From positions 1 to 5,522 of the forward strand of contig JAPLPA010000014.1 in assembly GCA_026400415.1 (NCBI GenBank): a DNA stretch of 5,522 nucleotides, in the 5' to 3' direction. Of this stretch, positions 1 through 5,522 are shown one piece after another (position 1 is the stretch's first letter; each line of letters opens with the position of its first letter). The position numbers were made by a program, and so were the translations under genes. The notes beneath the pieces were generated by a model that was not told where the DNA came from, ran no database searches, and was given only the letters and a program-made list of their open reading frames with translations. The DNA is from Afipia sp. GTDB taxonomy: Bacteria; Pseudomonadota; Alphaproteobacteria; Rhizobiales; Xanthobacteraceae.

Positions 1-667
1 ACTCCCAGGGTCTTGCCGCGAACGCATATGGCTTCGACGTCAATGCGCCCACCGGGCAAATATCGACTAGATTGCCTTGAAGCTCGGATGTCAGCGCGCT
101 TTCGAGATACGTCGTGATCTCGACATCCTCGCCGCGCCCCGTGAGGCCCATTTCCGGCACACCGCAGACTTCAGCCGCAAAGCGCACACAACGCGTACAC
201 TGGATGCAGCGGTTCATCGAGGTCTTCACAAGTGCGCCGAAATACTTGTCTTCGACCGCGCGCTTGTTCTCCGCAAAGCGCGAAGTATCGACGCCGTACC
301 CCATCGCCTGATCTTGCAGATCGCACTCGCCGCCCTGATCGCAGATCGGGCAATCGAGCGGATGATTGATCAGCAGGAATTCCATCACGCCTTCGCGTGC
401 CTTCTTCACCATCGGGGTTTTTGTTTTCACCGAAGGCAATTCGCCATTCGGACCCGGACGGCAGTCGCGCACGTTCCAGGCGCAGCTTGCGACCGGCTTC
501 GGCGAGCCCGCAACTTCAACGAGGCACATGCGGCAATTGCCCGCGATCGACAGCCGCTCGTGATAGCAGAACCGGGGAATTTCGGCACCCGCAGCTTCAC
601 ATGCCTGCAGCAGCGTATATTCCGCCGGCAAATCGAATTCTTTTCCGTCGATGAGAATCTTGCTCAT
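1..667 (-). CDS. nuoG: NADH-quinone oxidoreductase subunit G (75-kDa subunit), N-terminal 222 residues (partial)
   Basis: An open frame runs from the ATG at 667-665 to the window edge without a stop. NuoG is the large iron-sulfur subunit of the NADH module and carries electrons from NuoF toward NuoI. The visible part holds the ferredoxin-like domain with N1b ligands Cys34, Cys45, Cys48 and Cys62 (CX10CX2CX13C). It also holds the His-Cys3 site of N5, His102, Cys106, Cys109 and Cys115 (NHPLDCPICDQGGEC), and the N4 ligands Cys154, Cys157, Cys160 (RCIQCTRCVR) and Cys204 (DICPVGALTSKPYAF). The molybdopterin-oxidoreductase-like C-terminal part, normally several hundred more residues, lies beyond the left end. 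The start is four bases after the 164-aa gene stop, with GAGG close upstream. The protein begins MSKILIDGKEFDLP, a typical NuoG start. Confidence 0.97.
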   Translation of the reverse strand, partial: MSKILIDGKEFDLPAEYTLLQACEAAGAEIPRFCYHERLSIAGNCRMCLVEVAGSPKPVASCAWNVRDCRPGPNGELPSVKTKTPMVKKAREGVMEFLLINHPLDCPICDQGGECDLQDQAMGYGVDTSRFAENKRAVEDKYFGALVKTSMNRCIQCTRCVRFAAEVCGVPEMGLTGRGEDVEITTYLESALTSELQGNLVDICPVGALTSKPYAFAARPWE

Positions 668-671
668 TGCC

Positions 672-1165
672 TCAAGACTTTCTCAACTGGCAACCCGGCG
701 GTGTCACGCCGGCCTGCACCATCGATGCTTTGATCCATTGCTGTGTTTGCGTCGCATAGGTCGCAAGATATGTCGGATCGCCGACATCCTTGTCGCAAAG
801 GAAACGTAAATGGTTTTTCAGGTCGTGATCGCACGATGCCTGCCATTCGCGCTTGTCGGCAAATGCGGCGATCGCTTCCTCGCAGGAATAGAGAAAATAG
901 GAGACGAAGCTTTCGTACTGGACCTGCTCATTCACAGGCCGCTTTTTGATGACGTCGTAGTCCGGCGCTGAGAACTGCGGATTTTTGAAAGCAAGATCCG
1001 TGTAACCCAGATACACCTGCCGCGCGCCCGCCTCGCGATTGTTGGATCGGATTTCGTTGATCTGAAAAAGAATGGCCACGAAACCGAGCAGCGCGACGGT
1101 CGCCTGCGCCATTTGCGCGAGCGTTCCGAATTTCTGCCAGAATGCGACCGGTCGTGCCATGCCCA

Positions 1166-1166
<1 letters not shown>
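672..1166 (-). CDS. Single-helix membrane protein between nuoF and nuoG (164 aa, uncharacterised)
   Basis: The product is about 164 residues with one hydrophobic segment near the N-terminus (about 13-35, core ATVALLGFVAILF). It is followed by QINEIRSNNREAGARQ and a mainly polar, probably helical domain rich in aromatic residues. There are four cysteines, at 95, 112, 124 and 159. Uncharacterised bacterial membrane proteins often show the same layout (one helix, then a QI-x-R/N-rich stretch and a helical domain), but I cannot name a family. Starts compete: ATG at 1166 overlaps the nuoF stop as TGATG; a GTG lies one codon earlier at 1169; ATG at 1160 has a GGAG (1172-1169) at the better spacing of eight bases. 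The true product may thus be 162 residues. The TGA stop (674-672) is four bases from nuoG. The gene sits among NADH-module genes, which suggests a role in complex I assembly or stability; that is inference. Confidence 0.85.
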
Positions 1167-2491
<1,325 letters not shown>

Positions 2492-2494
2492 ACT

Positions 2495-2671
2495 TTATGA
2501 TCCGCGCTTGGATTGCTGATAGGCGAGCCCGGCCGCCATCGCGCCGAAGCCGATCGCCCAGAACACGGCAGACTGCAGTTCGGTTTTTAGAATGTAGTAG
2601 TTCAGAAAAAAGATGAACGCCGCCGCGCAGACCGCGTGGAAGGCCAGATGCTTTAGAAGCTCGAAGCTCAT
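2495..2671 (-). CDS. Small two-helix membrane protein between nuoE and nuoF (58 aa, uncharacterised)
   Basis: A 58-residue frame fills the space between nuoE and nuoF. It starts at the ATG at 2671-2669, overlapping the nuoE stop (TGATG), and ends at TAA 2497-2495, three bases before nuoF. A Shine-Dalgarno AAGGGAG lies seven bases ahead of the ATG. The N-terminus is MSFELLKHLAFH. Two hydrophobic segments are visible, about residues 9-28 (FHAVCAAAFIFFLNYYIL core) and 34-51 (SAVFWAIGFGAMAAGLAY core), separated by the short polar turn KTELQ. The C-terminus QQSKRGS is basic, so both ends are probably cytoplasmic by the positive-inside rule. I do not recognise a named family. Its location suggests a complex I accessory or assembly role, which is inference. 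Start, stop, binding site and spacing make it very likely a real gene. Confidence 0.85.
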   Translation of the reverse strand: MSFELLKHLAFHAVCAAAFIFFLNYYILKTELQSAVFWAIGFGAMAAGLAYQQSKRGS

Positions 2672-2673
2672 CA
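2669..2673 (-). other. TGATG stop/start overlap, nuoE-58-aa gene
   Basis: The nuoE TGA and the ATG of the small membrane protein share one A, with AAGGGAG seven bases upstream. Confidence 0.75.
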
Positions 2674-3312
2674 CGCGTCTCCCTTGGCTGGCTTTTTCGA
2701 CTTGCCGCCGTCCTTAAGCGTGGTCGGGCCGCCAATCGGTGCAGAGAACTGGCGTCCATTTTGCGGACCAGGTTTCACAGGTTTGCCGGACGCAAAGCCG
2801 TCCAACACCTTGCCGAAACTCTCGGCCGTCAAATCCTCGTAAGTGTACTTCCAGATCAGAACCATCGGCGCATTCACACACGCGCCAAGACATTCGACTT
2901 CTTCCCAGCTGAAATTGCCGTCGTCGGAAACGTGAAATGGATCGTGATGAATGCGATGCTTGCACACTTCGATCAGATCTTCAGCGCCGCGCAGCCGACA
3001 TGGTGTGGTGCCGCACACCTGCACATGCGCCTTCTTGCCGACCGGCTCGAGCTGGAACATGGTGTAGAAGGTCGCGATCTCGAGCACGCGAATGTAAGCC
3101 ATGCCGAGCAAATCGGCGGTCGCACGGATGGCGGCTTCCGATACCCAGCCCTCATGCTGTTCCTGCACGCGCCACAAAATCGGAATCACCGCCGACTGTT
3201 GACGCCCGGGCGGAAACTTTTCGATCTGCGCTTTCGCCCAAGCCAGATTCTCCGCGCTGAACGAAAAGCTCGCGGGCTGCATCTCTTTCGGGGCTAGGCG
3301 GCGAACGGCCAT
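2671..3312 (-). CDS. nuoE: NADH-quinone oxidoreductase subunit E (24-kDa subunit, cluster N1a)
   Basis: NuoE is the thioredoxin-fold [2Fe-2S] subunit of the NADH-dehydrogenase module, held against NuoF near the FMN. The protein has 213 residues. It shows the helical N-terminal part with SAVIPILWRVQEQ (40-52), EIATFYTMF (78-86), and the four N1a ligands Cys100, Cys105, Cys141 and Cys145 in the expected CX4C (VCGTTPC) and CX3C (ECLGAC) arrangement. After about residue 177 it has a Pro/Gly/Lys-rich tail ending KSKKPAKGDA, longer than the compact E. coli protein; such tails are seen in alphaproteobacterial NuoE. The start at 3312 is 10 bases after the methyltransferase stop and has only a weak purine-rich (GAGAG) binding site. 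The stop TGA (2673-2671) overlaps the start of the next small gene. Confidence 0.97.
   Translation of the reverse strand: MAVRRLAPKEMQPASFSFSAENLAWAKAQIEKFPPGRQQSAVIPILWRVQEQHEGWVSEAAIRATADLLGMAYIRVLEIATFYTMFQLEPVGKKAHVQVCGTTPCRLRGAEDLIEVCKHRIHHDPFHVSDDGNFSWEEVECLGACVNAPMVLIWKYTYEDLTAESFGKVLDGFASGKPVKPGPQNGRQFSAPIGGPTTLKDGGKSKKPAKGDA
2679..2685 (-). promoter_or_regulatory. Shine-Dalgarno for the 58-aa membrane protein gene
   Basis: The minus strand reads AAGGGAG, ending seven bases before the ATG at 2671-2669, within the last codons of nuoE. It supports translation of the small gene from the TGATG overlap. Confidence 0.65.
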
Positions 3313-3322
3313 CTCGTCTCTC

Positions 3323-4291
3323 TTAACTTGTCATGGCGCGGCGAGCCGCGCCTGAATTCAAACCGTAGATGCGCGTTTTCCAGAACGCACTCGAAGTGCC
3401 GAACACGTTATATCCGATGTGCGACATCGTCTTGATGCGGTCGAGGATCGCGACGTCGTCGACGGGCACGAAGCGATCCGCAACCGGATCGTGGATGATC
3501 GCCTTCATCGGCGTCTGCTCCACGATGTAACGGGTCACTGCATGCGTCGGATCGTTGCCGTGCTCTTCACAAACGAAAACAGTGTCGGTCTGCGACAGAC
3601 GCTGGCCGCCCTTCATGGCTTCAATCTCAACGCCTTCAACATCGAGCTTGATGAGATATTTGCCGGTCGCCGCGATTTTTCCGTCGTCGATCAGATTGTC
3701 GAGTGCGATCACTTCAACCTCTTCGCCGCCGGCCTCGGGCGCGCCGGCAATCGAGAACTGCTCGTGCTTGGTGCCTGACAGGCGCGCCGTGCCGCGCGCC
3801 GATCCGATAGCGGCCTTGACTGGCTCGAAACGATCGCCGTTGATCTTTGCGTTGTGCGCAAGGCGCGGAAAATTGAGCGACGATGGCTCGATGGCGATGA
3901 CCCGGTGTGAACCAAAACGCTTGCTCGACACCATCACGGACCAGTAGCCGTAATTCGCGCCGCAATCGAGCAGCGTGTAATCGATGTCTCTGGAATCCAG
4001 CAGCAGCAACTCAAGCTCTTCCTCGTAGAGAAACGTGCGATTGAGCAGCTTGCTCCAATAGCCGTCGCCGTAAGGAAACGAGAACGCCGCATCCGAACTC
4101 AGCATCACATTGATGTCGCGTTCGGGCAGTAGCGTCTTGAGCGTGTTCGCCGCGCCATTGTACCCACGATGACCGATCAGTGCGCCGACCTTCGATCCTG
4201 CGGTCAGCGCAAGACCGATACTGCGCTCCCACGGGTTTGCGCCCGTCATCGTGCCGGTGACGCGATCAAAAACGATGGGCGGCTGGGCCAT
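3323..4291 (-). CDS. FkbM-family SAM-dependent methyltransferase inside the nuo operon
   Basis: The product is 322 residues, predicted soluble, with a class I methyltransferase fold of the FkbM family. Visible signatures are the SAM-binding motif I LLDCGANYGYW (107-117), the acidic motif VIAIEPSSLNFPRLAHN (131-147), and the FkbM-typical KLDVEGVEIEAMKGG (215-229). About 100 residues precede motif I; they include FPYGDGYW (72-79) and YEEELELLL (89-97), also seen ahead of motif I in other FkbM proteins. FkbM enzymes are known O-methyltransferases of macrolides and glycans, and the substrate here is unknown. The ATG overlaps the nuoD stop by one base (TGATG) and has a strong Shine-Dalgarno, so the longer reading frame beginning inside nuoD is rejected. 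It lies 10 bases ahead of nuoE and is therefore co-transcribed with complex I. It could modify a complex I subunit, or be a surface-glycan enzyme that settled in the operon. Family assignment is firm; role is not. Confidence 0.9.
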   Translation of the reverse strand: MAQPPIVFDRVTGTMTGANPWERSIGLALTAGSKVGALIGHRGYNGAANTLKTLLPERDINVMLSSDAAFSFPYGDGYWSKLLNRTFLYEEELELLLLDSRDIDYTLLDCGANYGYWSVMVSSKRFGSHRVIAIEPSSLNFPRLAHNAKINGDRFEPVKAAIGSARGTARLSGTKHEQFSIAGAPEAGGEEVEVIALDNLIDDGKIAATGKYLIKLDVEGVEIEAMKGGQRLSQTDTVFVCEEHGNDPTHAVTRYIVEQTPMKAIIHDPVADRFVPVDDVAILDRIKTMSHIGYNVFGTSSAFWKTRIYGLNSGAARRAMTS

Positions 4292-4293
4292 CA
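4289..4293 (-). other. TGATG stop/start overlap, nuoD-methyltransferase
   Basis: The nuoD TGA and methyltransferase ATG share one A. With the strong binding site upstream, this shows the methyltransferase is built into the operon at the translational level. Confidence 0.8.
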
Positions 4294-5484
4294 CCGGTCC
4301 ACCTCCCCGAACACGATGTCGAGCGAACCCAGAATGGCAGACACGTCGGCCAGCAGATGACCCTTGCAGATGAAATCCATCGCCTGCAGATGCGCAAATC
4401 CCGGCGCACGAATTTTGCACTTGTAGGGTTTGTTGGTGCCGTCAGCAACGAGATAGACGCCGAACTCACCCTTCGGAGCCTCAACCGCCGCATAGACTTC
4501 GCCGGCCGGCACATGCACGCCTTCGGTATAGAGTTTGAAGTGATGGATCAGCGCCTCCATCGAGCGCTTCATCTCGCCACGCTTGGGCGGCACCACTTTG
4601 TTATCCAGCACCGAGACTGGCCCCTGCCCATCGGGCGCGCGCAGTTTTTCGATGCACTGCTTCATGATGCGTACAGACTGGCGCATTTCCTCGACGCGAA
4701 TGCAGTAACGGTCGTAACAATCGCCGTTCTTGCCAATCGGAATATCGAAATCCATTTCGGCGTAACACTCATACGGCTGCGCCTTGCGCAAATCCCATGC
4801 AGCACCGGAGCCGCGCACCATGACGCCGGAGAAACCCCACTCCCACGCCTGCTCCAGCGTGACGATGCCGATATCGACATTGCGCTGCTTGAAGATGCGA
4901 TTGTTGGTGAGAAGTGTCTCAAGATCGTTCACGACGGTAATGAACGGATCGCACCAGTCATAAATGTCGTCGATCAGTTTTGTCGGCAGATCCTGATGCA
5001 CGCCGCCAATTCTAAAGTACGCCGCATGCATGCGTGAGCCGGATGCGCGCTCATAGAACACCATCAGCTTTTCGCGCTCTTCAAAACCCCAGAGCGGCGG
5101 CGTCAGCGCGCCGACATCCATCGCCTGCGTGGTGACGTTAAGCAGGTGAGAAAGGATGCGGCCGATCTCGCAATAGAGTACGCGGATCAATTGACCGCGG
5201 CGCGGCACCGAAATGCCGAGCAGCTTTTCCGCCGCGAGGCAAAACGCATGCTCCTGATTCATCGGTGCGACGTAATCCAGCCGATCAAAGTAAGGGATCG
5301 CCTGCAGATAGGTTTTCTGTTCGATCAGCTTCTCGGTGCCGCGATGAAGCAGTCCAATGTGCGGATCGACACGCGCGACAACCTCGCCGTCAAGCTCCAG
5401 CACAAGGCGCAACACGCCATGCGCCGCCGGATGCTGCGGTCCGAAATTGATAGTGAAATTGCGCATCCCTGGCTGTTCGGTCAT
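4291..5484 (-). CDS. nuoD: NADH-quinone oxidoreductase subunit D (49-kDa subunit)
   Basis: NuoD is the 49-kDa subunit of complex I, in the peripheral arm at the membrane interface. With NuoB it forms the quinone pocket next to cluster N2. The protein has 397 residues, the usual length for unfused NuoD. It contains the GPQHPAAHG motif (about residues 15-23), PHIGLLHRGTEK (41-52), PYFDRLDY (64-71), GALTPPLWGFEERE (125-138) and a C-terminal SLDIVFGEVDR. By alignment from memory with Thermus Nqo4, His22 and Tyr71 match the quinone-headgroup residues His38 and Tyr87, and Arg68 matches Arg84 near N2. The Ni-binding cysteines of the related hydrogenase large subunits are absent, as expected. I place the start at the ATG at 5484-5482, which overlaps the nuoC stop; an in-frame GTG one codon earlier is less likely. 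The gene ends at TGA 4293-4291, overlapping the methyltransferase start. Confidence 0.98.
   Translation of the reverse strand: MTEQPGMRNFTINFGPQHPAAHGVLRLVLELDGEVVARVDPHIGLLHRGTEKLIEQKTYLQAIPYFDRLDYVAPMNQEHAFCLAAEKLLGISVPRRGQLIRVLYCEIGRILSHLLNVTTQAMDVGALTPPLWGFEEREKLMVFYERASGSRMHAAYFRIGGVHQDLPTKLIDDIYDWCDPFITVVNDLETLLTNNRIFKQRNVDIGIVTLEQAWEWGFSGVMVRGSGAAWDLRKAQPYECYAEMDFDIPIGKNGDCYDRYCIRVEEMRQSVRIMKQCIEKLRAPDGQGPVSVLDNKVVPPKRGEMKRSMEALIHHFKLYTEGVHVPAGEVYAAVEAPKGEFGVYLVADGTNKPYKCKIRAPGFAHLQAMDFICKGHLLADVSAILGSLDIVFGEVDR
4301..4308 (-). promoter_or_regulatory. Strong Shine-Dalgarno for the methyltransferase gene
   Basis: The minus strand reads GGGGAGGT, with the GGAGGT core nine bases ahead of the ATG at 4291-4289. 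It lies within the last codons of nuoD. It is the best ribosome binding site in the window and fixes the methyltransferase start at the TGATG overlap. Confidence 0.8.
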
Positions 5485-5486
5485 CA
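5482..5486 (-). other. TGATG stop/start overlap, nuoC-nuoD
   Basis: The nuoC TGA and nuoD ATG share one A. This arrangement commonly allows translational coupling by termination and re-initiation, helping equal production of the two adjoining subunits. Confidence 0.8.
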
Positions 5487-5522
5487 CGCCCCCGCTTTCG
5501 GCGGCGCAGGCACGGCAGCGGC
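5484..5522 (-). CDS. nuoC: NADH-quinone oxidoreductase subunit C, C-terminal end only (partial)
   Basis: Only the last 12 codons and the TGA stop (5486-5484) are inside the window. They read as an Ala/Pro-rich tail, AAAVPAPPKAGA. NuoC is the 30-kDa-type subunit of the complex I connecting module and sits beside NuoD in the peripheral arm. The assignment rests on position, because the gene directly ahead of a separate nuoD in alphaproteobacterial nuo operons is nuoC, and on the tail composition, which resembles the poorly conserved Ala/Pro-rich C-terminus of alphaproteobacterial NuoC. The stop overlaps the nuoD start by one base (TGATG). No conserved domain of the protein is visible, so the identity is inferred, but no other reading is likely. 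Confidence 0.75.
   Translation of the reverse strand, partial: AAAVPAPPKAGA

Noticed and set aside
77..733. Plus-strand open frame of 218 codons opposite nuoG
   Set aside because: It is antisense to the iron-sulfur domains of NuoG, which read perfectly on the minus strand; its Arg/His/Ala-rich translation is typical of shadow frames.
2761..3297. Plus-strand open frame of 178 codons opposite nuoE
   Set aside because: It is antisense to an intact nuoE with all cluster ligands; no independent evidence of coding.
3313..3322. Possible promoter or terminator between the methyltransferase gene and nuoE
   Set aside because: The gap is only 10 bases, with no hairpin or promoter-like boxes; it holds at most a weak ribosome binding site.
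4292..4420. N-terminal extension of the methyltransferase into nuoD
   Set aside because: The longer frame would overlap nuoD by about 130 bases and has no family similarity there; the ATG at 4291 with its strong Shine-Dalgarno and TGATG overlap is far better.
4357..5037. Plus-strand open frame of 226 codons opposite nuoD
   Set aside because: It is antisense to an intact conserved nuoD, with no recognisable domain; a codon-bias shadow.

Overview
The window is an internal slice of a proton-translocating NADH:quinone oxidoreductase (respiratory complex I, nuo) operon, read entirely from the minus strand. From high to low coordinates the order is: end of nuoC, nuoD, an FkbM-type SAM methyltransferase, nuoE, a 58-residue two-helix membrane protein, nuoF, a 164-residue single-helix membrane protein, and the start of nuoG. 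The window is cut inside nuoC on the right and inside nuoG on the left. Coding density is essentially complete: the longest gap between genes is 10 bases. I see no RNA gene, mobile element, CRISPR array, promoter or terminator.

The complex I proteins look alphaproteobacterial and mitochondrion-like. NuoD is close to mitochondrial NDUFS2, nuoC and nuoD are separate rather than fused, and NuoF and NuoG carry motifs typical of Hyphomicrobiales. The alanine/proline-rich NuoC tail and the NuoG wording fit the Bradyrhizobium/Rhodopseudomonas/Afipia side of that order. This is a judgement from memory of the families, not a search, and the genus is not resolved.

The core subunits divide the work. 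NuoF (FMN, NADH, cluster N3), NuoE (cluster N1a) and NuoG (N1b, N4, N5) form the NADH-dehydrogenase module. NuoC and NuoD form the connecting module, and NuoD lines the quinone pocket. All cluster ligands expected in the visible parts are present, so the genes look functional.

The interesting part is three non-canonical genes placed between the core genes: the methyltransferase (nuoD/nuoE), the 58-residue protein (nuoE/nuoF) and the 164-residue protein (nuoF/nuoG). Each begins at a TGATG stop/start overlap with the core gene before it and has a usable Shine-Dalgarno sequence. They are therefore likely made in step with complex I. They are candidates for accessory subunits, assembly factors or a modifying enzyme, but the sequence alone does not prove that.
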